DNA of 14,961 nt from NCBI GenBank assembly GCA_016763335.1, contig JAESUD010000154.1, forward strand, positions 1 through 14,961, written 5' to 3'. This DNA comes from Emcibacteraceae bacterium. GTDB lineage: Bacteria > Pseudomonadota > Alphaproteobacteria > Sphingomonadales > Emcibacteraceae. How positions within the stretch are numbered: position 1 is the stretch's first letter; every line of letters starts with the position of its first letter. Below the pieces are notes generated by a model, which ran no database searches, was not told the DNA's origin, and saw nothing but the letters and a program-made list of their open reading frames with translations. Positions 7,618-14,555 of this stretch are shown one piece after another. Both the position numbers and the translations under genes were made by a program.

Positions 7618-9049
7618 AAATATCAAATACATCTTTGTAGATCTGGATGGGACCCTGATAAAAACGGATTTGTTATTTGAATCTGCACTGAAATTTTTAA
7701 AGAAAAATCCGTTAAATCTTTTTCTTCTATTTATTTGGTTTGTACAAGGTAAAGCAACGGTAAAGCATCACCTTGCTCGCCGCATAGACATTGATGTGTC
7801 TAAGCTTCCATATGAAACTCCATTACTCGATTATATAATAGAATTGAAGGAAAAGGGGCATCATCTTATTCTCGCCACTGCCGCAGATATGCATTTCGCG
7901 ATGGCCATTGCAAATCACCTAGATATCTTTGATGATGTTATTGCTACGGATGCTAAAGTTAACCTGAAGGGCGTTCACAAACTGGTCGCTTTAAAAGAGT
8001 ATGCGCGAGGGGCGGATTTTTCTTATGCGGGTGATAGTAGTGCGGATAAGCCAATCTGGAAAGAAGCAGCATCAAACATATTGGTGAATGCACCAAAGTC
8101 TGCGATTAAAGAAGCAATTTCCCAGGGCAAGGCAGATAAAATTATTAACACTCGTAATTGCTCTACAGCAAAAGCATTCCTACGAGCAATGCGGCCACAC
8201 CAATGGGCAAAAAATGCGTTGATTTTTGTTCCCCTTGTGACGTCACAATTTTACACGGATATTGAATTAATATCAAATGCAGTTTTAGCCTTTATATGCT
8301 TCAGCTTTTGTGCATCTGGGGTTTATTTTCTGAATGACCTTTTGGATCTGGAAGCTGACCGCCAACATAAAACTAAGAAAAACCGCCCCTTGGCGGCTTC
8401 GGACTTATCTATCCCTCTCGGGGTTGTGGGTGCTTTCGTGCTACCAGCCATAGCGTTTACGTTATCAGTGAAATACTTGCCTGCAAATTTTGTTACTGTG
8501 CTGGCTGTATATTTTTTACTTACCAATGCCTATTCATTTTTCATAAAATATATTTCAACAGCGGATGTTATGACGTTAGCAATGTTATATACTTCGCGTG
8601 TTGTTGCCGGGTCAGCGGCACTTTATATGATGCCGTCTAAATGGCTTATGGCCTTTTCAATTTTTCTATTTGTCAGCCTTGCTTATTTAAAAAGATATAT
8701 CGAAATATCTGATGAAAAAGAGGGCGGGTCAAACGCTCACTCACGGGGATATTCTTTTGCGGATTGCGAAACAATGTTCAGTCTCGGTATTGCTAATATC
8801 ACGGCCTCTGTCGTAATTCTTGCACTTTATGTTAATAGTGAAGAGATAATAACCCAATTTAAAACTCCTGAGATATTATGGGCATTATGTATGCTGCTGC
8901 TTTATTGGGGCAACCGCATTTGGGTTGGGGCACGAAGGGGGAAAATTGCTGATGATCCCGTTGTTTTTGCAATTAAAGATAAAGTGAGCAGGATGCTATT
9001 GCTCAGCTTTGTCGGCGTCATTCTTGCAGCCGATTTAATAGAATTTTAA
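7610..9049 (+). CDS. HAD phosphatase-UbiA prenyltransferase fusion (phosphoribosyl-polyprenol type)
   Basis: This 479-aa protein has two parts. Residues 1-180 are a HAD hydrolase with DLDGT (11-15), the motif II Thr in LATAAD (88-93), a Lys region NLKGVHK (118-124) and motif IV YAGDSSAD (139-146). Residues 190-479 are a multi-spanning UbiA-type transferase. It starts MRPHQWAKN (194-202) and carries the Mg-binding motif NDLLDLEADRQ (242-252) with KKNRPLAAS, then KRYIEISD (361-368) and DDPVVFAIKD (448-457). This pattern matches decaprenyl-phosphate phosphoribosyltransferases (Rv3806c, NoeC-like). Those transfer 5-phosphoribose from PRPP to polyprenyl phosphate on the cytoplasmic side. The fused HAD domain would plausibly remove the 5-phosphate. 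A membrane flippase-like gene follows 13 bp later. No DprE1/DprE2-type epimerase is nearby, so the pentose may stay ribose. Domain calls are secure; the exact substrate is inference. Confidence 0.87.
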   Translation: MNKNIKYIFVDLDGTLIKTDLLFESALKFLKKNPLNLFLLFIWFVQGKATVKHHLARRIDIDVSKLPYETPLLDYIIELKEKGHHLILATAADMHFAMAIANHLDIFDDVIATDAKVNLKGVHKLVALKEYARGADFSYAGDSSADKPIWKEAASNILVNAPKSAIKEAISQGKADKIINTRNCSTAKAFLRAMRPHQWAKNALIFVPLVTSQFYTDIELISNAVLAFICFSFCASGVYFLNDLLDLEADRQHKTKKNRPLAASDLSIPLGVVGAFVLPAIAFTLSVKYLPANFVTVLAVYFLLTNAYSFFIKYISTADVMTLAMLYTSRVVAGSAALYMMPSKWLMAFSIFLFVSLAYLKRYIEISDEKEGGSNAHSRGYSFADCETMFSLGIANITASVVILALYVNSEEIITQFKTPEILWALCMLLLYWGNRIWVGARRGKIADDPVVFAIKDKVSRMLLLSFVGVILAADLIEF

Positions 9050-9062
9050 AAGGATATAGCGC

Positions 9063-9437
9063 ATGTCACTCATCGTTCTAGGGATAATATTGTTAACAGT
9101 TACTTTGTCGGCCTGTGCGCAATTAGCATTGAAGCTTGGTGTTGCAAAGCCACAACTGGCCACAGCGATAGAGTCGAGTGTTTCGGATGCCTTGCTAGCA
9201 GCTTTGACATCGCCGTTAATAATAGGTGGTTTATTCATTTATGGATTAAGTGTCGTCATGTGGATCTGGGTGCTATCAAAGGTAGAATTATCAATCGCTT
9301 ATCCGTTTGTCGGTATTAGCTTTCTCATCACGATGGCGTTTGGCGCATTTTTGCTTGATGAAAATGTAACGCCACTGCGAATTGCCGGAACAGTTTTGAT
9401 CGCTAGCGGGTGCTTATTGGTGAGCCGGACGGCTTAA
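9063..9437 (+). CDS. SMR/EamA-type four-helix protein, candidate lipid-sugar flippase
   Basis: This 124-aa protein has four hydrophobic segments, at about 3-24, 46-64, 70-94 and 102-121, in the small multidrug resistance fold. TM1 (IVLGIILLTVTLSACAQLALKLG) has no acidic residue where drug-exporting SMR proteins keep an essential Glu. This argues against proton-coupled drug export and resembles ArnE/ArnF-like subunits that flip undecaprenyl-phosphate-linked aminoarabinose. AAAGGATATAGCGCATG gives a ribosome binding site close to the start. It sits between the UbiA fusion and two GT-C-like genes, exactly where a flippase for the polyprenyl-phospho-pentose would be expected. The fold is secure; the substrate is inferred. 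ArnE and ArnF work as a pair and only one such gene is present here, so it would act as a homodimer or with a distant partner. Confidence 0.8.
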   Translation: MSLIVLGIILLTVTLSACAQLALKLGVAKPQLATAIESSVSDALLAALTSPLIIGGLFIYGLSVVMWIWVLSKVELSIAYPFVGISFLITMAFGAFLLDENVTPLRIAGTVLIASGCLLVSRTA

Positions 9438-9472
9438 ATTCGATGATTTAAAATTTCAAGGAAAACAATTTA

Positions 9473-11017
9473 ATGAATATCAAACACGAGGTGGCTTTAG
9501 GGTGGTCACATAAATTGTGGAACTTGCCAACAGCCATTTTCGTTGGGTTGACATTATCATTGTGTTTTTTGATCTTTCATCCTGAAACTATCCCCTTCTG
9601 GGATTATCCGCCGCATCTTGCACGGTTATATATTTTAAAGTTAAATGGCTCCGACCCAATCATTGCAGAATACTTTTCGATTAACTGGCACTTTGTTCCA
9701 AACCTTGCTCTAGATTTATTTGCTTACCCGTTATTGCAGTTCCTTGAACCTGATACCATTATGCGAATATTTATCTGCGTGGGTTTTTTGATCGGTGCAA
9801 GCGGCACTATTTATCTGCATAGAACCCTTGGGGGTAAAGGAATTTGGCCATATTTTGTATTTCTTTTCTTAATTAATGATATCCTTGCCTTTGGGTTTTT
9901 ATCATTTGTTTTTTCAAATGGACTGGTCGCATGGGTTTTTGCCTTCTGGATAAAATCAAAAGAAATGAATGTTTGGGCAAAACTATGTCTATTCACACTA
10001 GCTACCATGTTATTATTAACGGCGCATTTATTTGCTTTTTGCGTATATGCACTTCTGGTAGGCTCGTATGAAATTGCGGCATTCATTGAACGCTATAAAG
10101 ATAAAAACACACTCTTTTCAAATAATTTCATTGTTGGTGCTGCGCAGTTTATCCCTTCTTTCATACTGTTCTTTTTAACGAGAACGGTCTCCAGTGGGGT
10201 ACCATTTTCTGCAGGCTCGATAATGGCAAAACTATCAGGCCTTGCTTCACTTATTTCATTATATTTTATTGAACTTCAATTGATTGTAATCGCCTTTATT
10301 GGGCTATTTATTATTTTTATGTTGGTAAAGAAAAAAGCTCAAATCGCCTCTAGAATGTATGTGTTTATCATCTTAAGTTTTGCCTTTTTTATTGTGGCCC
10401 CAGGAGATGCTTTTGGTTCGTTCTTTCTTGACCGTAGGATGCCCATTGCTTTCTTATTTCCTCTCATAGCCTCTATTCAATTTAAACCAATAAAGATAAA
10501 TCATTCTTTATGCTGGAGCGCTTTGGTCGCGGTCTGCCTTAGTCAATATGCTTATGTAGGCTATAAATGGACAATTTTTGACCGGCAGTATAATGACTTA
10601 TATGTTGCGGCAAAGGACCTTAAAGCTGGCGATAAACTGTTACATTTCAATTTGGAAAAGGACAGTTTCGCTGATAACTTTGCCCCGCCTGTAATTAGAT
10701 TTCCCGAACATCTTATGCTCACTAACGGGGTTATATCACCTTATGTTTTTGCGGACCCGCGTCATCAACCTATCAGTTATCACGGTCCTTTTGCAAAAGG
10801 CGCAGCAGAATACCCTAGTATTCCTCAGTATGATGAAGAGAGAATAGAAAAACTAAAAATAGCACTCGATGCAGAGCTTTATCTTGATTTTGATTATTTG
10901 TTATTAACTGATTTTGACAAAGACTTTCTTGCAAATTCCACAAGATGGCAGCCATACGCAGAAGAAGGTATTTTTAAAACATATAAGAAAATGGATATTT
11001 TAAAGGTTACCCCTTGA
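9473..11017 (+). CDS. Uncharacterised GT-C-like membrane protein with periplasmic C-terminal domain
   Basis: This 514-aa protein has about ten membrane segments in its first 365 residues and a soluble C-terminal part (about 370-514). After TM1 comes PFWDYPPHLARLYIL (41-55), with D44 and H48 in the first external loop. That is the position where GT-C glycosyltransferases carry their catalytic acidic motif. FGFLSFVFSNGLVAWVFAFW (140-159) and DRRMP (320-324) are further conserved-looking segments. I recall similar hypothetical proteins from other proteobacteria, but no characterised one. Upstream, the SMR-like gene ends 35 bp before; downstream, the next start overlaps its stop (TGATG). Context suggests it uses a flipped polyprenyl-phospho-sugar as donor. 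The acceptor could be polysaccharide, lipid or protein. No signs of truncation. The GT-C assignment is moderate and the function is not established. Confidence 0.68.
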   Translation: MNIKHEVALGWSHKLWNLPTAIFVGLTLSLCFLIFHPETIPFWDYPPHLARLYILKLNGSDPIIAEYFSINWHFVPNLALDLFAYPLLQFLEPDTIMRIFICVGFLIGASGTIYLHRTLGGKGIWPYFVFLFLINDILAFGFLSFVFSNGLVAWVFAFWIKSKEMNVWAKLCLFTLATMLLLTAHLFAFCVYALLVGSYEIAAFIERYKDKNTLFSNNFIVGAAQFIPSFILFFLTRTVSSGVPFSAGSIMAKLSGLASLISLYFIELQLIVIAFIGLFIIFMLVKKKAQIASRMYVFIILSFAFFIVAPGDAFGSFFLDRRMPIAFLFPLIASIQFKPIKINHSLCWSALVAVCLSQYAYVGYKWTIFDRQYNDLYVAAKDLKAGDKLLHFNLEKDSFADNFAPPVIRFPEHLMLTNGVISPYVFADPRHQPISYHGPFAKGAAEYPSIPQYDEERIEKLKIALDAELYLDFDYLLLTDFDKDFLANSTRWQPYAEEGIFKTYKKMDILKVTP

Positions 11018-12276
11018 TGTTGAAAAATTGGATATTTTCTGAAAGAGGCGCCCCGATTTTACTTATTGCCTTTGCGGTATTGGTGAGAGGTTTAGCAGTA
11101 TATGTTTTAAATATAGAGCCTGATGCGGATAATTCTTCATATATGCATATGGCAACTTCATTGGTTGAGACTGGGCATATGGTAGATGATATGAAAAATA
11201 TCGCATATTATAGCGTTGGTTGGCCCTTGTTTCTTTCCCCATTTTTTGCGGTATTTGGCGCCACCCCCGAAGTGGGGCAAGCTGTTAATGTAATATTGGG
11301 GATGGGAAGTGTCCTGCTTGTATATTATTGTGCCAAAGAAGTTTTGCCAAGTTGGAAAAATGCCTTATTTGCCGCGTTTTTATGGGCATCTTATACGCCC
11401 GCTATTTTATTTACCGAATTTATCGCTAAAGAAAACTTGATGATACCGCTATTGTTGTTACAGGTTCTCTTACTTCTAAAATTCTCAACGACTAATCACA
11501 AGATAGTTGTTGCTGCTTTGCTTGGGTCTATTTTCGCATTGGAGCTTCCCGTTGGCCCGGCCGTTATTCTAACTCTCGTAACTCTTTTAATCGTCATCCT
11601 CGGTGTTAAGCGTAAGAAAAACGATTGGGCAAAACTTAACTGGCGCCCTGCATTTTTTAGTTTGCTTTTTTGCATTATTACAATTGCACCATGGTTGAGC
11701 TACACAGCGCATGAACTTGGTGAGCCTGTGTTAAATACGAGTGGATCGTTCAACGTCTACCTTGGAAATAATCGTAATTCGGGCGTAGAATATATCGGTA
11801 TTCAGGATACCCCAATCGCAGATGACTGGCATGCGATCCGCCGGGAAAAAGGTGAGCTTGGTTCTTCAAAAATCCTTAGAGAAAAAGCAATAGACTATAT
11901 CGTCGCAAACCCCGGTCGCACAGTTTGGTTATCGATAAAAAAAGTTGCTTATTTCTGGATGCCGCCCATTCATGAAAGAGAAAGCGGAGACCATCCCTTT
12001 TTTGAATCAGTGGCTGAACTTGGTTGGCTTATCTATTATTGTTTGATAATTATTTTGGCTCTTGTTCCACTTGTTGTTGGTCGGAAAATTGACCGCTCAC
12101 TATTTATTTTATATGGCACCGTCATTTTATATTGTGCAATTCATGCGCTGACATATGTTATTTTTCGTTACAGGCTACCAATCATGCCAATCATGTGCAT
12201 TCTTGCCAGCCAAGGGCTTAACCAGCTCTATTTAATTTGGTGTGACCGAGATAAAATTACTGATGCCACAAACTAG
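11017..12276 (+). CDS. ArnT/PMT-like GT-C membrane glycosyltransferase
   Basis: This protein of 419 aa from the ATG has roughly ten membrane segments. Its first external loop carries the acidic motif EPDADNSSYMHMATSL (D36 and D38), followed by a Tyr-rich loop and VGWPLFLSPFFAVFG. This is the layout of the PMT_2/ArnT (GT39/GT83) group, which transfers sugars from polyprenyl-phosphate donors on the periplasmic side. TEFIAKENLMIPLL near 130 resembles the family's second conserved acidic loop. The ATG at 11017 overlaps the preceding stop as TGATG; a TTG at 11014 is an in-frame alternative, and AAAGG at 11002-11006 serves either. It is the last gene of the cluster. Its stop overlaps that of the convergent minus-strand gene, with no terminator between. 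The membrane GT-C class is likely; substrate and acceptor are unknown. Confidence 0.8.
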   Translation: MLKNWIFSERGAPILLIAFAVLVRGLAVYVLNIEPDADNSSYMHMATSLVETGHMVDDMKNIAYYSVGWPLFLSPFFAVFGATPEVGQAVNVILGMGSVLLVYYCAKEVLPSWKNALFAAFLWASYTPAILFTEFIAKENLMIPLLLLQVLLLLKFSTTNHKIVVAALLGSIFALELPVGPAVILTLVTLLIVILGVKRKKNDWAKLNWRPAFFSLLFCIITIAPWLSYTAHELGEPVLNTSGSFNVYLGNNRNSGVEYIGIQDTPIADDWHAIRREKGELGSSKILREKAIDYIVANPGRTVWLSIKKVAYFWMPPIHERESGDHPFFESVAELGWLIYYCLIIILALVPLVVGRKIDRSLFILYGTVILYCAIHALTYVIFRYRLPIMPIMCILASQGLNQLYLIWCDRDKITDATN

Positions 12277-13673
12277 TCTTGGTCATTTATGCTGTCTAAA
12301 GCCGGGATGTGCCATATGTTTTTATCTAGGTCCACGCCACCCTTCATCTGTTCCATAACCACACGGTCGATAATTAAAACACCACGTTTGGCCATTAAAG
12401 AAAATGTATCTTCGCCAGCAATATCTGGTGTATGATCTGGAAAGTTTCTCCGGGTTCTGCTTATGCGGTAACTTTGTGAGAGGTCATGTCGACCGAAAGA
12501 ATTTTCAACGCCTTCTTTGCCCAACATAAAACCAAGCAAACCTCCCCATGTGGCTGTGGGGTTATCTGAATCCCATCCCGCAAGAGAGCCAATTTTAACG
12601 GTTTTCGGTAAATCGCCTTCGCCGTAAAAGAGGCTGACCAAACTAGCGGCAAAATTTATCCCGGCATCAAAGGCTGAACGGTATTGATAGCCATCCCGAC
12701 TGACCCGCTGATAACGAATATAAACCGCGTCACGCGTAAATTCCCAATCATCTTTATCGGTGTTTACCTCATAGGATTTTTTTATAAAGTCGTACATTTT
12801 TGCCGGGTAAGAATTATCCGGTAGGCGTTCTCTCGCCTTTTCCGCCATCCACTGAGTTTGTTGTTTCATTGATAAGCTTTTATCGACTGCGGACGCGAGA
12901 GAGTGCATTATCACGTAAAATTCAGAGATCCATTCCGCCTCGTCTTTCGCGGTTGTCCTAATAGGAAGGTGAGCCATTTTAAGGGCAATGTCAGGGCGCG
13001 CAGGCGCTAGTAAGCCAAATATTTCTGTCGTTAATTGAGCGTCTATCATATTATAATCGCTGTTATTATTGGGCTCACTTGTTTCGGGGGGTGTTAAACC
13101 TCTATCCTTCATTAAATAATATGCATTCTCGTTTGATACCCAGAGAAAATTTTCTCTTATAATATTCCTGCCGTAAATCGGGGCATCTTCATTTGAATAA
13201 ATATGTTTAAGCCATCCTTCTCTGATTTGCTCTCCTGAAAGTATACTGACATTATGCTGATCGAGTAAATGCTGATACATATATTCGATATCTGTATCAT
13301 CATCAGAACCCCACACCTTGCCTTGTTCAAAAAAAACATATCCTAGGCTTTGTGAATCATTACCGTAATCACCCGAGACAATCGGTGTGATATCATTGCT
13401 CCAGTCATCATCGGTATAAAAAGGATAATCCACCCGGTCCATTTCAGTGAGTAAGCCAGTCCAATTAGCAATTGATACACCCAACCAAAACCCATGAAGT
13501 TTATTGATGTATTCGCCGCGTGATATGATGCGATCGCTGGGACGAGGGTCATATATTTTATATTCTAATTCCTCATCCTGAAATGACACTGAGGGTTCCT
13601 CAGCCGTTACCGTTAAAGGAAGCATTAAAAATGTTGCCACGGTTAAAACACATATTGATTTATATTTATTCAT
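12273..13673 (-). CDS. Exported ADP-ribosylglycohydrolase-family protein
   Basis: This 466-aa protein has a clear signal peptide (MNKYKSICVLTVATFLMLPLTVTA, cut probably after residue 24), so it acts outside the cytoplasm. The mature part matches the ADP-ribosylglycohydrolase (ARH/DraG) fold. YINKLHGFWLGVSIANWTG (55-73) corresponds to the first family helix, and DDDTDIEYM (124-132) to the metal-binding TDDT-type motif. NMIDAQLTTEIFGLLAP (208-224) is a conserved helix, and AGWDSDNPTATWGGLLG (365-381) stands where the family has GGDTDT. Both Mg-binding acidic clusters are therefore present, suggesting an active enzyme. The family removes ADP-ribose from proteins or hydrolyses related ribosides; the substrate of exported members is not established. 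No strong ribosome binding site is seen. It lies 82 bp after the DinB gene on the same strand and is convergent with the envelope cluster. Confidence 0.83.
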   Translation of the reverse strand: MNKYKSICVLTVATFLMLPLTVTAEEPSVSFQDEELEYKIYDPRPSDRIISRGEYINKLHGFWLGVSIANWTGLLTEMDRVDYPFYTDDDWSNDITPIVSGDYGNDSQSLGYVFFEQGKVWGSDDDTDIEYMYQHLLDQHNVSILSGEQIREGWLKHIYSNEDAPIYGRNIIRENFLWVSNENAYYLMKDRGLTPPETSEPNNNSDYNMIDAQLTTEIFGLLAPARPDIALKMAHLPIRTTAKDEAEWISEFYVIMHSLASAVDKSLSMKQQTQWMAEKARERLPDNSYPAKMYDFIKKSYEVNTDKDDWEFTRDAVYIRYQRVSRDGYQYRSAFDAGINFAASLVSLFYGEGDLPKTVKIGSLAGWDSDNPTATWGGLLGFMLGKEGVENSFGRHDLSQSYRISRTRRNFPDHTPDIAGEDTFSLMAKRGVLIIDRVVMEQMKGGVDLDKNIWHIPALDSINDQD

Positions 13674-13755
13674 ACCAAAATATTACCAGCGTTTTATCCA
13701 ATTGTCGTCTTTTTTCCAATGCGTTCTTTCTAATATAGGGAAACTAAAATTATAA

Positions 13756-14277
13756 CTATACCGCATCTCTTAAAAATACAGGTAAATCATTTGCCGCACA
13801 ATTATAGGATATTTGAAACAGCATATCGCTGACATGTCCCCGGTGGTATGTTGAATGGTTCACTAGATGCAATAATATTTCCGAGCGTGTCATCGACCCT
13901 TTGCCGCCGCCGATAAACTCGAAATCAATCCTTTCATTTAACTCTGCTATTGTAATACGGTTGGACAAATCAACATAATATTGATCCATCTTTTGCAGAC
14001 TTATTTTTACATCTTCAAAAGGCGGCGGGGTATCGGTATTTCTTGATGAATATCCATGCGTGCGCCCTTCAAGATGTGCTGCGAAAATATCTTCTATAAC
14101 AAAAATATGATTTAGCGTATGAACAATACTTCCAAATACTGCTTTTCGGGGTTTAACAATCTCTGCGGCCGGGATACGCTCAACATCATTTAATATAAGT
14201 TTGTTTGCCCATGCCATGTAACGGGTCATCATACGAATGTTTTTTTGTTCACCAGTTTCTTCTATCTTATTCATCAT
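13756..14277 (-). CDS. DinB-family putative metal-dependent protein
   Basis: This 173-aa protein has the DinB/YfiT-like four-helix-bundle pattern. A first metal-ligand His occurs in VHTLNHIFVIEDIF (H57) and a second set in LVNHSTYHRGHVSDML (H141 and H145, with H148 nearby). The N-terminal MTRYMAWANKLIL is also typical of the family. Members of this superfamily include bacillithiol and mycothiol-dependent transferases, but most proteobacterial ones are uncharacterised. Being named after a damage-inducible Bacillus gene does not by itself imply DNA repair. Two tandem ATG codons exist (14275-14277 and 14272-14274), with AAAGG at 14284-14288 suitable for either. It is divergent from the Ada-like gene and upstream of the ADP-ribosylglycohydrolase gene. 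Family call is secure; role unknown. Confidence 0.88.
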   Translation of the reverse strand: MMNKIEETGEQKNIRMMTRYMAWANKLILNDVERIPAAEIVKPRKAVFGSIVHTLNHIFVIEDIFAAHLEGRTHGYSSRNTDTPPPFEDVKISLQKMDQYYVDLSNRITIAELNERIDFEFIGGGKGSMTRSEILLHLVNHSTYHRGHVSDMLFQISYNCAANDLPVFLRDAV

Positions 14278-14555
14278 TGCTTGCCTTTCTCGTTATAAAT
14301 CTTCTGCGAATTTAAAAAGTAATAGAAAGATAATAGCTGATTTTACGCTCAGCAATAATTATATTGTTCTCAGAGCAATTAATAGTGTTGAATGGATTGA
14401 GGGGTAGCTTCCGACCCAAAGTGATCATTCAGCTCATCAAAAAATATAGAAATATTCATATTGTAAAAATAAGTATTTTACGTTCAGTTCCGTTTTTGGC
14501 GAGAGTTCTTTAGAGTATTGTTTACTACTAGACACTTAAATGAATAGAGATGTAC
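14278..14555. other. Divergent spacer between dinB-like and ada-like genes
   Basis: This 278-bp AT-rich spacer should contain two divergent promoters, but I cannot pick a convincing -35/-10 pair. It holds a near-perfect 13-bp direct repeat: ATTTTACGCTCAG (14340-14352) and ATTTTACGTTCAG (14475-14487). It also has a 26-codon minus-strand frame (14379-14459) without a ribosome binding site. No clear Ada box was seen. Confidence 0.5.
14340..14487 (+). repeat. Pair of 13-bp direct repeats in the divergent spacer
   Basis: ATTTTACGCTCAG at 14340-14352 and ATTTTACGTTCAG at 14475-14487 match at 12 of 13 positions and lie 135 bp apart, one nearer to each divergent gene. They could be binding sites for a shared regulator, or a chance pair. 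Confidence 0.4.

Noticed and set aside
14379..14459. 26-codon minus-strand frame beginning MNISIFFDELNDHFG
   Set aside because: Composition looks protein-like, but there is no ribosome binding site and the frame is too short to support; it could be a gene remnant.
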